A stretch of DNA of 64,000 bases from Apostichopus japonicus (taxonomy: Eukaryota; Echinodermata; Holothuroidea; Aspidochirotida; Stichopodidae), in assembly GCF_037975245.1 (NCBI RefSeq), contig NC_092568.1:3565001-3629000 (forward strand). Direction: 5' to 3'. A model generated the notes under the pieces. That model saw only the letters and a list, made by a program, of their open reading frames with translations. It had not been told where the DNA came from and ran no database searches. The position numbers were made by a program, and so were the translations under genes. How positions within the stretch are numbered: position 1 is the first letter of the stretch; the number at the start of each line of letters is the position of its first letter. Shown here piece after piece: positions 46,671 to 60,106 of this stretch.

Positions 46671-49600
46671 GATGTTTTATTCAGCCACATGCATAAAAAT
46701 ACAATGGAAATTGTTCAAAACACAAGAGCTCTAAAACAGACATGAAATTGAAACGCAAAACGATGAAACACATATAAAAAGTGATATTGCATGAGTAATA
46801 AATACCGGTAGGCTATCGACAATGGTATAAAAACATTGCGATAAAAGTGACGATGTAAAACAGTACGAATGATAAGAAATATGTACGGCAAGAACCATAA
46901 AATGTATACTTGTACGATAAACAGAGCGCTAAGTCAATGAAACAGAATTCAGAACAAATAAGACATAAGATACAGGGAGTGATAAATAAGTTATCGACTA
47001 TGATGCGCATTGAAAATCTTCACTGCAGATGGATAAAAACTGTTGGTAAAACGATTCGAACCTCTAAAAGCTAGTAATCTATTTCCTGAGGGAAGGACAT
47101 TGAAATGCACAAATGCTGGGTGGGAATGGTCTTTCATAATACAGTCTACACGCCTCAGTGCTCGCTCCTGATATAGTGAATGGAGGGACGGTAGACTAGT
47201 GCCAATTATACCTTCAGCACTCCTGATAACTGACTGAAGTTTCCCTAGATCCCTCACACGACTAAACCAGACTAAAATGTTTGTAGTTAAAATACTCTCT
47301 ATAATTGCACGATAGAAATTCACTAAAATAAAATCACTAACACCATAAGATTTAAGAGTCCGTAAAAAGAATAGTCTCTGACGTCCCTTCTTCAATATTT
47401 CATGTGAATTTTCATTCCAAGACAAATTTTCCATAATGAATGTGCCTAATAATTTAAATGTGTGCACCTGCTCTACAGCAGAACCATTTATGATCAGAGG
47501 GTCCTTTGTATTTTTGTTACGCCTAAAGTCCACAATCAGTTCCTTGGTTTTGTCCACATTAAGAGTTAAGTTGTTATCGTGGCACCAGTTCACCAGAAGG
47601 TTTACCTCATCACGGTAGTGGCGTTCATCGTCATCTGTGATCAGGCCAGTCACTGTGGTGTCGTCTGCAAATTTGATGATCCGCGAGTTTGGGTGGACGG
47701 CTGCACAATCATGTGTGAACAGGGAGTACAGCAGTGGCGAAAGTACACACCCCTGTGGGGTGCCCGTGTTGAGAACGACAGCCGCTGAACAATTGTTACC
47801 GACCCTCACAGTCTGTTTGCGTTCCAGAAGGAAATCCAGGATCCAATTACAAATTGAAGGAGGGAATTTCAAATGTTCCAATAATTTAAAATGTAACTGT
47901 GAAGGAATAATAGTGTTAAAAGCTGAGCTATAATCGATAAAAAGTAAGCGGGCGTAGGAACACTTCCTCTCCAGGTGAGCCAGGGTCCCATGTAACCATA
48001 TAGAAATAGCGTCTTCAACCGATCTGTTCGTGCGATAGGCGAATTGCGAGCGATCAAAACCTTCGGGTAAAAGTGATTTGATAAAAGAAAGGATAAAACG
48101 TTCAAATGTTTTCATCGGTACAGATGTAAGCGCGACCGGTCGATAGTCGTTCAAGCCAGATACTTTGCCCTTCTTTGGGATGGGTACTATGGTGGCATCT
48201 TTGAATGACCGGGGTACTTCTGACGTGCTCAGCGACCAATTGAATATGTCAGTGTAGACGCCAGCAAGTTGTTCGGCGCATATTTTGAGCAGTTTTGGAG
48301 TGATGCCATCGGGTCCTGGTGCTTTCCGTTCGTTGAGTCGTTTGAAATTGTTCCTCACCGAGGTCACATCGATGGCAAATGGCGCGGTGACATCTGTGTT
48401 GTTGGCTGGAGATGGTTGGCTGTTATTATCTTTGTCAAAACGCGTATAAAATTCGTTCAGCTTGTCTGGCAGCTCTGCATCATCACTATCCGCTGACCTC
48501 TTCACCCCTTTGTAGTTGGTAATCTCCCCGATGTTCGCCCATGCTTCTCTCGGGTTTACAGTATCAAACTTTTGCTCAATCAGTTCCTTTTGTGCTCTTT
48601 TCGCGTTCCTAATGGCTCTCCTGAGGTCAGACTTGGCGAGGTGGTATCTATCTGGATCAATGGTCTTAGTCCGATAAGCTTCATCCTTGGCCTTTATTTT
48701 TGCTTTGACAGCTTTGTCACACCACGGTTTGTTGTTTGGGTATTGTGTGACAGTCTTAGTTGGTATACAAATGTCTTGGCAGAAATTGATGTACGCAGTC
48801 AACGTATTTGTGAATGAATGCAAATCATTATCCTCTTTGAACAAATCCCAATTCGTGTCATCAAAACAATCCTGTAGTTTATCGATCGCTTCCCGAGTCC
48901 ATACTTTGACCGTTCTTTTCACTGGCTTCGTTATCTTCAACTCTTGTTTGTAAATAGGGATAAGTAGCACTGTGTTGTGATCAGAGTTACCGATACCAGC
49001 TCGCGGGACTGACTTGTATACATTCTTTACTTTACAGTAACAGTGATCTAGGATGTTGTTGCCGCGAGTGGCACATGTCACATGCTGCTTCAATTCGGGC
49101 ATTGAGTTCCTCAGATTAGCGTGATTAAAATCCCCCACAACAATAGACAACGTGTTTGGGTCGGAGTTCTCACAATTGGAAATCATCCCTCGCAGGCTTT
49201 CTGTTGCTATGGTTGCATCGGCGCGAGGGTGTATGTAAACCGCTATCAGAGTCACTGATGAAAACTCACGGGGGATGTAGAACGGCCTACACTTGATTAT
49301 GATATGTTCCATATCCGGGGTGGTTCCTTGGGAAATTATCCTTACGTCCTTACACCAGTTATTGTTGATGAGGAAGCAAACTCCACCGCCCTGAGACTTC
49401 CCCGTAATCTGTCGATCCCGATCATGTCGATAGATTGTGAACCCCGGCGGTTGCAATATACAGTCAGGGTGATCTGTGGTGAGCCAGGTTTCAGTTAAAC
49501 AAAACACATTGCAGTCGGCATAATCACGGAAGTTTGCGATTCTCGAAAATAACTCACCCGTCTTGTTGAAAAGTCTCTGCACGTTCACTAAGATAATACT

Positions 49601-49918
49601 AGGTACTGGAGTGTTCTGATGTGTGCGACGAAGTTTTACTAGTTTGCCACCTCTCCTGCCCCGCTTACGTGTAGGCCTAACGTTAGGCTTAGGCTCATTC
49701 CAAGGGGCATCGGTTGGCCAGTCCACAGAAAATTGACTTTCGTTGAGTCCGAAACCGTCGGATTGCGAGAAAGGATCCTGGCGTAATCGTAATAAATCCT
49801 CTCTGGAATATTGCAGGAAAGTGGACGATACAGATGAAATGACGACATGAAATAACATTAAAAACAGGAGAGCTCTAGTGACCGTGTCGCTCTTGATCAG
49901 CGCCATCATATAATTCAT
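46640..49918 (-). mobile_element. LINE, CR1/L2/Rex1 group, intact ORF2
   Basis: Minus-strand element bordered by TA arrays. The 3' end has an AATAAA (plus-strand TTTATT near 46,677) and closes with short ATCT/TAGA repeats, as in the CR1/L2 group. No ORF1 is seen, so it is 5'-truncated or a one-ORF type. Confidence 0.85.
46991..49918 (-). CDS. LINE ORF2: APE endonuclease and reverse transcriptase
   Basis: 975 codons without a stop from the ATG at 49,918; ATGs at 49,909 and 49,906 are alternatives, and the frame stays open into TA repeats upstream. The N-terminus ([19 protein letters not shown]) is strongly hydrophobic and signal-like. APE motifs: LTETWL, VVGDFN, and SDH near the domain end. 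RT motifs: [13 protein letters not shown] (A), [13 protein letters not shown] (B), KFADDTT (C). The C-terminus ([22 protein letters not shown]) is typical of CR1/L2/Rex1-like elements. Intact over its length, so potentially recent. No NPGP (2A) motif is present. Confidence 0.9.
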   Translation of the reverse strand: MNYMMALIKSDTVTRALLFLMLFHVVISSVSSTFLQYSREDLLRLRQDPFSQSDGFGLNESQFSVDWPTDAPWNEPKPNVRPTRKRGRRGGKLVKLRRTHQNTPVPSIILVNVQRLFNKTGELFSRIANFRDYADCNVFCLTETWLTTDHPDCILQPPGFTIYRHDRDRQITGKSQGGGVCFLINNNWCKDVRIISQGTTPDMEHIIIKCRPFYIPREFSSVTLIAVYIHPRADATIATESLRGMISNCENSDPNTLSIVVGDFNHANLRNSMPELKQHVTCATRGNNILDHCYCKVKNVYKSVPRAGIGNSDHNTVLLIPIYKQELKITKPVKRTVKVWTREAIDKLQDCFDDTNWDLFKEDNDLHSFTNTLTAYINFCQDICIPTKTVTQYPNNKPWCDKAVKAKIKAKDEAYRTKTIDPDRYHLAKSDLRRAIRNAKRAQKELIEQKFDTVNPREAWANIGEITNYKGVKRSADSDDAELPDKLNEFYTRFDKDNNSQPSPANNTDVTAPFAIDVTSVRNNFKRLNERKAPGPDGITPKLLKICAEQLAGVYTDIFNWSLSTSEVPRSFKDATIVPIPKKGKVSGLNDYRPVALTSVPMKTFERFILSFIKSLLPEGFDRSQFAYRTNRSVEDAISIWLHGTLAHLERKCSYARLLFIDYSSAFNTIIPSQLHFKLLEHLKFPPSICNWILDFLLERKQTVRVGNNCSAAVVLNTGTPQGCVLSPLLYSLFTHDCAAVHPNSRIIKFADDTTVTGLITDDDERHYRDEVNLLVNWCHDNNLTLNVDKTKELIVDFRRNKNTKDPLIINGSAVEQVHTFKLLGTFIMENLSWNENSHEILKKGRQRLFFLRTLKSYGVSDFILVNFYRAIIESILTTNILVWFSRVRDLGKLQSVIRSAEGIIGTSLPSLHSLYQERALRRVDCIMKDHSHPAFVHFNVLPSGNRLLAFRGSNRFTNSFYPSAVKIFNAHHSR

Positions 49919-49988
49919 ATATATATTTGTATATATATATATATATATATAAATATATAAATATATATATATATATATATGTATATAC

Positions 49989-50053
<65 letters not shown>

Positions 50054-50058
50054 TATAA

Positions 50059-50100
<42 letters not shown>
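49919..50100. repeat. (TA)n array upstream of the LINE
   Basis: About 180 bases of TA with scattered changes. Confidence 0.9.
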
Positions 50101-50383
<283 letters not shown>

Positions 50384-50453
50384 ATAAATAAATATATATA
50401 TATATATTTGTATATATATATATATATAAATATATATATATATGTATATACAT

Positions 50454-50532
<79 letters not shown>
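50384..50532. repeat. (TA)n array at the right edge of the composite block
   Basis: Homology to the left copy resumes right after it. Confidence 0.9.
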
Positions 50533-50534
<2 letters not shown>

Positions 50535-50700
50535 TATTTGTGATTGGAGGTAAAACAGCCAATGTTTGGTTTTTGCAGAGCTTTCGAGCAAAATAGCTCT
50601 TCTTCAGTGCATGATCACCGAAAATGACAAGGAGTAGCAGGAATTTAAACTATTTTATAGAGAAGAGTGTCGGCAAAACTGCAAAACGTGCGACTTAGAT
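50533..50700 (-). mobile_element. Stray PLE-1-type 3' end, right copy
   Basis: Counterpart of 4,406-4,570, with the hammerhead-like core at 50,611-50,574. The stem II loop differs by small changes from both the left copy and PLE-1. Confidence 0.8.
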
Positions 50701-51227
50701 GAGTGATTACGCCACTGCCGTGGCCAGACATTAAAACAATTAATGTGGTGAGAATATTTCTCATACTGGCCACCCGTGACCACTCAACTTAGTTGGGAGT
50801 GTTCTGTAATGCACCTGAAAGAAAAGTGCAATAACTTTTTACAAGATGCAAGTATTTTACCTGTGTGCATTTAATGTATTTTCTGTTTTATCCCCTGGAA
50901 TTTGACACAAAGGAACCTACTTGATGGTGTAAGTATGTATAGGATACGCCTTGGTTTTGTAACAATATATCTAGTTACAAAGGATACGGTGGGGAACGTA
51001 ATTTTTGTTATGTGGATACACCTTTAATATTGATGTCAACAACCCTATTGTTTTATCTTGACATCAAAGGTAATTTGATGTCAACAAAGGTTAATATCTG
51101 GAAAAAGCACTTATTAGCCCAAGAACTCGATATTTCTACTTGGATAAACTTCACCCTTGGTATGTTGATCAAGTTTATCAAGTGCTGTAGTTCTATTATT
51201 TTATGCCAAAGATTCCCATCCAATAGT

Positions 51228-52322
51228 GATCCTGTTTATCAAGTGCGATAGTTCTATCATTTTCTGTCAAGGTTCCCTTCCAATAGTGATCTACAGAGGT
51301 CCACGTACCAAACCTTGAATTCATATTCACTCAAAATGTACAACTTTGGTGAACTAAACAATTTGTATGTGGACTAGCGTACAAGATATCCCTATTCATA
51401 ATTTGAAACTTACAAAACGCTGTAAACATGATAACTTGAATAGTATTTCATACTTGGTTTACCGATCCACCTTATTACAAGGCTCTTGTGTGCAGTGCTA
51501 ACTTAAATGCCCCCACAAGACACACGAAGTAGTAGGATCACTAAGCCAAATAGCTTTCTCCTTTTTGTGAAGCATGCATATATTTTTCACTATCCCTCCT
51601 CCAATCTATTGTAAATGGTATCCGTCCAAGCACAGACATGAATAACATACTTTTACTTTTCATGTTATCTGGTCATCTTTTAAGTCGAGGACGATCTCTT
51701 TTTTTCTCTAAAAGGGAATGGTTGGAAGGTTGGGTGTTTCAGTCAACTGACCCGTCTGCCCTTCACTATTTGTGCTTGACTTAGTATTTATTTACTTACT
51801 GATGGTTGCCTCAAGCTCATCTGAGACACACTCCTTAAATTTAGCGACCTCTTTCGAAGGACGTCTGTTATATGGATATATATACGTAAGTAATATAATA
51901 TGTCGTTAAAAATGGATTGCAACCAGTGAACTGTTCCTGGCGCAGAAAGGAAGACGGAAAAATAGATTAATACATTTATTGATCGTATTGCTGTTGTAGT
52001 TCTTCAATGAGTAATGGGTTGTTGGTGGAGTGATATTATGAATAATGCTAGTGGAGCTCAAGTGAGGATGGTTGAGAAACAAACTGTGTATCTTATCTTG
52101 TTCTGCTGTCCACGTTATATTGTTAGGTGGACATGCATTGTTATTGCTAATCCATAAGTACATTTAATTTGAAGTTGAATGCTGAGAAAGGAGAGCATGT
52201 TCATATGTTTAAAGAAGCCAATTACACTTTAACCTTACCATTTATCCTTGTCCTCAGTTCCAACTCCCCGCGGACCGTCTGAGCACAGAGGGAAGCTGTG
52301 AAGTCGTCTGCACAACTTTGGT
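51228..52322. other. Segment missing from the left copy
   Basis: About 1.1 kb with no gene. Its start repeats the preceding ~60 bases in diverged form (CCAATAGTGATC at about 51,220 and 51,282), so a deletion on the left is more likely than an insertion here. Confidence 0.7.
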
Positions 52323-52868
52323 AAAATGGTGGCCCTGCTGGTGACCCCTAGGCAGTTTGCCTCCTCTCTGTTCGCAATTAAGAAACTCGCAAAGCTTGTT
52401 TAAAGAAAAAAGGTAGCTGGTAATGGTTTTATGTTTTTTACCTTCTTTCTGTAAAAGTTCCACATTTCTGAAACAAAAGAGAAATAGATTCATTAGTTAT
52501 TGTGGGCTTACGTAGTGTTGATTGTCTTTGTGATAGTCGTGTTGTGAACATGTATTAAATAATATATATGAAAAGGTGCTTTCAGATCAGAAAACCACCC
52601 ACTATGTTCACTTGCAGATGTAACCATCAAACTTAACATGGAAGGTTTTGTCAATGTCAACTTAGGAAGCATGGATACTTTCCATACTTGGCATATGGAT
52701 GCACAGCTCAATTGTTGTTGGTGTAGGTGAAAGGTCATCTGCGTCACCAGCAATCAATTATGTGAAAACCTTTTAAACATGATATCTCATGGTAGAAATC
52801 ATGGATATACTCCTCGCATGTGGGATATGGATTTTTCATATTGAGTACATGGATCATGTAGTTGTGGT

Positions 52869-54805
52869 CATAGGCGTACGGGACCATTTCGGTTGGGGGG
52901 GGGGGCAGAAACTTTTGTGCCCGAAAGTTCCCGTGACACTATCTAAGCGGAGCGCCACCATCGGTTGGCGCGTGAAGTACAAGAAATTTTTGGCAAAAAA
53001 TGCCTCTCAGATTGCCGGAAATGGCACTTCTGAGGCCTTGCAAGTTGCATCTAAACATTCTTTACTTTATAATCTCACGTTTTAGAAATTAACACTTGCC
53101 CAAAAATTTGGTAAATTAGAAAATGTAACATCACTTTGAAGGGGAAAAATAGGACAGTATATTTTTTAAGCTCCTATTTAGTTACCGTATTTATTATTTT
53201 AACACAGTACTCAGCTACCTCCAGAAAAACATACATTGATCAGCGACACGTATGCGGGATAATGTCGCTGTGTCGGGTGAGACTGCAATTTGTCTCACAA
53301 AAAAAGTAGAAAAAATAACAAAGAATATGATAAACCTGTACTTCTAGGCTAATAGGCACCCCCCCCCCACCATCCATGAAAAGAAAATGTTTCTTATATG
53401 CAGTCATGTCGGGGATGTAAAGGTATACAGTTGACTAGTTAGATCACATGATGTCACCACGATTGTGAGCGACGTTCCCTGTTAATAATTGTGGGCGATA
53501 GTGCAAAAAGCGTGGTAGCCCTGATGACCTGCGCTTGCGGTGGTGTTACACAGAAATATTCGGGCATCATGATGCTAAATAAAGAAAATCATTAGGCCTA
53601 TATTAATATTAATGTCGCAAAACATATTGCACAAAACGCTCTCCACAGAGTTGTCGGGCAAAAATTATAAGATTCGGGCAAGCTACTGCATATTTATATA
53701 TATTTTTTTCTCCTCTTAGGCTGCCCGAATTTTTCAGAACTTTTGCCCGAATTTCTTGTCTTCTGGAAAAAAATTTTGGGGGGGGGGCCGCCTGCGATTT
53801 TTTTTTATCCCAAACAGGTTGGCAAGTGTGCGTAAATAGTCGTTCATGATTGGTCGGAAAAGTTACGTCATCACCATAGAAACCTTCACTTCGAGGTTCT
53901 GCATCCATTTGTTGCAACGAAGATATACCCGTTCAAAATTACCCGTAGCTTTTCGTACATATATTTAGATATGTTTGGAATTGGTTTAGACATATTTAGC
54001 ACACTAGTATTGTATGATCTACTTTGATCGAATTTTTCTGTGAAGGCAACATCGCACAGTGAAAGTTTCGTACAGGGTACATTCACACATGCGCTGTAGG
54101 CCTATATGTATTAAAACTCTGTACACAGTGAAGTGACGGAAATATATCATACTATACACTACACTGTTTTGCGTATATTCACTCAAGACTCGTGAACTCA
54201 CGTCGTGAAGTTGCTTTTAGTGTAGGCCTACCCATTCCAAGAATCGACTTCTGATTTCAATAGAACGGCTCGCGAATCGTGGATAACGTAAACACGAACC
54301 AAATAAAATGTAGCGTATGTATCATAAGTGAGGTCAACATGTAATCCAAACATTAAACTCTGTACACAGTGCAGTGACGGAAATATATCACACTATATAC
54401 TATACTGTTTTGCGTATATTCACTCAAGACTCGTGAACTCGCGTCGTGAAGTTGCTTTTAGTGTAGGCCTACCCATTCCACGAAACGAATTCTGATTTCA
54501 ATAGAACGGCTCACGAATCGTGGATAACGTAAACACGAACCAAATAGAATGTAGCGTATGTATAATATATAAGTGAGGTCAACATGTAATCCAAGCATTA
54601 AGAGTAAAGTTAGGGCGTTTGAAGGGAAACCCCTTAACTAGACTCAATCAAGTGTCAGTGTGTAACTCAGTATATGTCTTCGAACTTCCAAGCGATGGTT
54701 ATTATTTATGCTGACGTCATGAGCAATCTGATTGGCTGAAAACTCCGTAATTGCAAACCTGTTTGGGAAAAAAATTCGCCCCCCCCCTCGCCTCGTACGC
54801 CTATG
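52869..54805. mobile_element. hAT-type element, right copy, with nested insertion
   Basis: Same element as 5,645-6,594. Perfect 8-base duplication GTTGTGGT at 52,861-52,868 and 54,806-54,813. Interrupted near its right end. Confidence 0.82.
53794..54779. mobile_element. Nested ~1-kb insertion with inverted ends
   Basis: Ends are inverted copies of GCGA, a T run, then CCCAAACAGGTT. Inside, a ~241-bp unit is duplicated (54,119 and 54,360). No gene. Absent from the left copy. The right border is blurred by a C run, so the exact edge and target duplication are uncertain. Confidence 0.72.
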
Positions 54806-54813
54806 GTTGTGGT

Positions 54814-57800
54814 TGGAGCTTAAATATCATTTGAGGTCACTAGAGGTCAAACTCTGAAAAATTTTAAACATGATAGCTCAAGGTAGGAATGATGGATACT
54901 TCTCATACTTAGTGTGTGGATGTAACACATTGAGAACAAGATCCCTATTGTCATTAGTGGAGGTGTGCATTGCCGCGTACAGTAGACTGACCCGTGATTC
55001 ACGTCATAGTGTAATGGTACATCAAAATAGTGGTTCAGGACATTTATATTGGTGAACAAGCAGAAGTCTACATCTATGGAGTCATTGACTCCTCAATGCA
55101 TTTTGCATTCTGGTTTTGACTTAAGGCCAAGGAGTTGATAGTAATTACATATTTCTTTGAGAACATGTCATGAATTCAACATATGAGATGTTGAATTTCC
55201 CAACCTCTGTTGATTGCAAAGTTCTTGAATTAATAGCATTGAAAGTTGTTAGTACCTCACAAGTGTATTTGGCACAATCATATGTCTAGTGGTCTCTCTG
55301 AGACGTTTCAGTGGGTCCTCCACCTGCCCTCCGATGCTGCTGTTTCCATATTTATCTCATTTAACATTACCATGGCACGGCACGGCATGGTTGATATTGA
55401 TATGTTAAATTAAATGTAAGACAGGAAAAACAAATTAGCGTTCCGTATATATTGCCATCATGTACGTGCTTAAGTGTGTGCACGTCATATACTCTCCTTT
55501 TAATGCTGACTCTGATAGTTAACTGATATAATTTACAATCGATGAGTTAGGAGGTCAGCATTAAAGTCAAAGCTTTATATTATTAAGTTTCTATACACAA
55601 TTTATTCGTCAGGGTACTGAAGTGATAGGTAAGCGTTATGGTACCTACCTGTCTATTTACTATCATATTTATCATCTTTATTATTTATAGCTTTGGTATA
55701 TTACATTTTATGATATTCCAAAGTAAAGTTTCGATTTGAGGCCTCGTTCTTATTGGTCGGTATTGTCATGTGACCTTTTTTGTAAGTGTGTGGAATTTTA
55801 ACTTTGCCAACAAACTTGTTTGTTCGATATTGGGGGAAACCAGCAGTATCTGGTACAAAAGCAGTTTGTATTTTAAGAAATTTAACGCAGCTATTTACCT
55901 GCATCAACACTTACTATACTATTTACGGTTGTATCCTACTAAAAAACAAGGATGAAAATAAAGTACATGTGTACATTGTAGTCAGTTAATCCGAGAAAAT
56001 CACCAGCTGAAGAATGTAGCTATAATTAGCTGAACAAAGATGGTCATCATCACTATCCTTTAATTAAAAGAACATTACTTCCCTTACTATGGCGAATTTA
56101 CTTTATACCAGTTGTCACGCTTTTATTTTTAGTGGGTGGTGGGGGAGGGTATTGCGGGTGAAGGGCGGGGGTCAGACGAGGAGTGGGGAGTTTGTCAGGT
56201 GCCAAGTACCAAGGTACCAGGATGAAAGGACCACAATTCTTCTCTTAAAAATATATATGTCATGCATTTCAGTGGGCACAATGTTGCATATGTCATCACC
56301 CAATGTTATCATCATACCAACTTCAGTTGATACAATATGACACTTTCATAAATTTCTCATAAATATGCATTCGGTCAAGTACAATATGAGTAATTCCAAT
56401 AGAAAAGTTAATGTTAGCACAATAGCCAAATGGAACTATCCAAAACTGAGTCCAGAAAAATGAAAGCTTGAAAAGATTTTGGCCCCAAAACGTCCAAACC
56501 AAAATTTGGGGTCCACATGGGCCTAAAATAATAGCTGTGATCCAAAAGTCAGGAACAATAGGGCACACCTCACTATATTACAGATACACAGCAAATATCG
56601 CAAATATCTATCACTCTGTATATGAGTTATCCCAGACTCAGAAAGGGCCACAGATGAACACACACACAATCTTGTTTTCTATTATATTAGCTACAACCGA
56701 TGACAATCCCTTTATTATAACCCTTTGTCTGGACAACCGATGACTATTGTTCTCTATTGTTCGACAACTGGGGACAGGAATTTCTTTTGTCCCATGTCAC
56801 CAGTTGTGAGGCCAAACCTTGACCACACACACACACATACACGCCGACCTGACTGCTTAGGTTCCTTTGCTTCCATTGGAGAACCAAACATTAATAATAA
56901 TTTCTTGGTTCTTATGTAACTTTATTACTACCGAAAGTTAATTAGGCTAGGCCTAGACGTAAGTTGGAGTTTGGGACTACTTGTGCAAACAGCTAGGTCT
57001 ACCGCAACTTAGACATATGTTTGATGTGCAATTTCACCGTATTCAATTGTCAGTGGTCACTTGTTTTGGCTATAATTTTATGATTTTGAGACGCTTCCGT
57101 GGTATCACATTTAAGACTTCGAGTTCGACGGTAAGATACGTGATGTTGAATGCTCACCAGCTGATCACTGTACACATGGATAGTTGTGGCCAATGTATGA
57201 TGACGTCGAAGTAAAACAGCAGTAAATAATGATCAGAATGTGCCGTAAAGGTTTATTTGAAATGAACGTATTTTAAAAATAGATAGTCGAATGATGAAAA
57301 GCACTACATTGCACAATGTTTAAACCATTTAGTTTAGAAGGAAGGAAAGATTTGGGCCGATTTACTTGTCGCATGTTCTATTGCTGTGGGTGCACATAAG
57401 AAATAAATATACATTCCGTGTGAGCCGGAACGGCCTTGTTCGTTGTGAAAGTTTTGATGATAAGGGGGGCATATTTTACGAAATCATATAGTGCATATAG
57501 AAGGGACGTTGTGAAAGATGTCAAAGGAATTCAAATATATACAGATACGAAGAATAACAAATGGGGTAACTTTTAAAAATGTGTAAACTATGAAATTATG
57601 TGTAGAGAAACATACGTAATGTTTTTTTTAAAAGGTTTCATGAAATACTTTGACAAAGTTTTCCTTGATTTGAAACCGGAATTGTTGAAAACGATAATTT
57701 TGTACCGAATTTGCGTGAAAGTAGTACAATCAAAGTCGAAAATATACAGTTGGAATGTGTTTTAGCAACGATGAAATCCTTATGTTTGAAGTCACCAAAA

Positions 57801-58050
57801 GTACCAACAAGTTTCAAGAGTATTAGATACTCTCTACGGCGAAAAAACCATCAAAAGGACCACATTCTTAGACTGACTCCTAGAAATATTTTCAAGCGAG
57901 CGACATTAAAGTGACATAATTTCGATCCGGTTCTGACCTTATTAAACACTCAGTAACTTCAGAATGCAAACTATGTCAAACATATCTTCCTCAAAAATTT
58001 GAAAATGCAATTCCTTATTACGGTTTTTAAGCATTTAAGAACTTTTATGT
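54814..58050. other. No recognisable gene
   Basis: Counterpart of 6,603-10,477 without the hAT MITE; the empty site is at 56,126-56,133. Confidence 0.6.
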
Positions 58051-58084
58051 AATAATAATAATAGTGATAATAATAGTGATGATG

Positions 58085-58115
<31 letters not shown>
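58051..58115. repeat. (AAT)n microsatellite
   Basis: Slightly shorter than its left counterpart at 10,478. Confidence 0.9.
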
Positions 58116-58116
<1 letters not shown>

Positions 58117-59298
58117 GATATCAGCCTAAACTGAATACAGAGGTACGGTTATATTATTCTTTGCCATAGGAAACGACGGTAACCTTTAACATCAGTCAGG
58201 CTCGCAAACGCAATAATCATATGGTGTTGTCAAAACGGCAAGATCAATTTCTGCAAGTTTGCTGTAATGTATCATTTTGTTGAAAACCACGAATATTACA
58301 AAAAGATCTTAACATTTTGACGACACGTTCCAACATTTCAATACACATACGTCAATATATGGCAAAGGGATCGTCTGCAATTAGGGTCATACTGGTGCAA
58401 ATAAAGCAACAACAACGGATATTTTTAGACAAATCCGTTCACGTCACGCTTCGACAGAGATATTGAAAGACAAAACCAGGCCTGAATAGTGCTTGCTTTT
58501 TACTGCTGTACCACAGGTGTTATCTTGGTATTACAGGCAGTATAGCAAGTATAGGTGCACAGTAAATCGGATAGTTAGGTCCATGTATTACAACGAGAGC
58601 ATTTTACTTACAAAATGACCAATTTTGATGAGTAAAGCAGGATTATGGCTACGCCAAAGAAATTCCGAAATCGCAATCATTTTTAGAGAAAATTATCTAG
58701 CGACGAGATCAGTTCAGTAAGTACATACGTCGTACATAATATACAGATGAAAACTTGGTATGTAAGCACACAATAACATGTGACGTCATGTGGTTTTCCT
58801 TCAGTTTATCTGTTGCTAGATTTATTTGTCGTGCTACTTAGTGTATCTATACATCGGCTATTCATACTTACTATGAATAAATATGTTATCTTCTATATAA
58901 GCTTTGAAATAAATGAAGCCGTAGGTTAAACAGAACTTCTGGAAATGTTATTTTTGGACGATTTTAACATACGAGACCTACTGCATATGTATTACAATCG
59001 TCCGTTTATTTACTTCATATACAACTTTCAACGACTAAATTTCATACCTTGATAATGAAGTTTACAAAACGATCAAATATTATGATCTTAAAAAGTGCTT
59101 GGAATACTTTAAACTTAGAATTGGTTGGTATAAAGATATTTTGCCATTATTATATATTCAGTGATAGGTCAAACACATAAGCCACCACAATTTGTAAAAT
59201 TAACTATTTACGAAATAAAACAACCCTTGGTATAATCTTCCCTCAATCCCTTTCCCTAACTGATCTTGCCAATCAAGTTATTTAAATAACTGTATTAA

Positions 59299-59910
59299 TC
59301 AACGAGTTAAAGCTATAGCTATCCTTGGAATATTTCCTCAACAAGTGAACACATTATTGATACAAACTTGTTAATGATATTTCTTTTACCCCAGTGCTCA
59401 AGCTGAATAAAATAGCTGGAGTAAGCCGGAAAGTGTAGAACCGTTCGATAATATATATGAACATAGCTTACGTGAAAAGACACACTAAAATATGAATAAC
59501 TGTATTTATCAACGAGTTAAAGCTATAGCTATCCTTGGAATATTTCCTCAACAAGTAAACACATTATTGATACAAACTTGTTATGGTATTTCTTTTACCC
59601 CAGTGCTCAATCTGAATACAATAGCTGGAGTAAGCCGGAAAGTGTAGAACCGTTCGATAATATATATGAACATAGCTTACGTGAAAAGACACACTAAAAT
59701 ATGAATAACTGTATTTATCAACGAGTTAAAGCTATAGCTATCCTTGGAATATTTCCTCAACAAGTGAACACATTATTGATACAAACTTGTTATGGTATTT
59801 CTTTTACCCCGGTGCTCAATCTGAATACAATAGCTGGAGTAAGCCGGAAAGTGTAGAACCGTTCGATAATATGAACATAGCTTACGTGAAAAGACACACT
59901 AAAATAGATC
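59299..59910. repeat. 209-bp tandem repeat, three units
   Basis: Units start at 59,299, 59,509 and 59,718, against two units on the left. Confidence 0.9.
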
Positions 59911-60106
59911 AGTGACACCATGAAACGCTGACTCACTATAAGTATCCCACCTTGACCAACATTGACCCACCTTTGCTTCTGTCATCCCCATTTGCCCTCA
60001 CAACACCCTCTGTCTAGAGGTAGTTTTAAACCTTTGATTACATCACTGACTATTAATGCATAAACATAAACATTAATGTATTTTTACATCAATTTATCGA
60101 TAACGG

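Noticed and set aside
47436-49498. Plus-strand frames across the LINE
   Set aside because: Shadows of the minus-strand ORF2.
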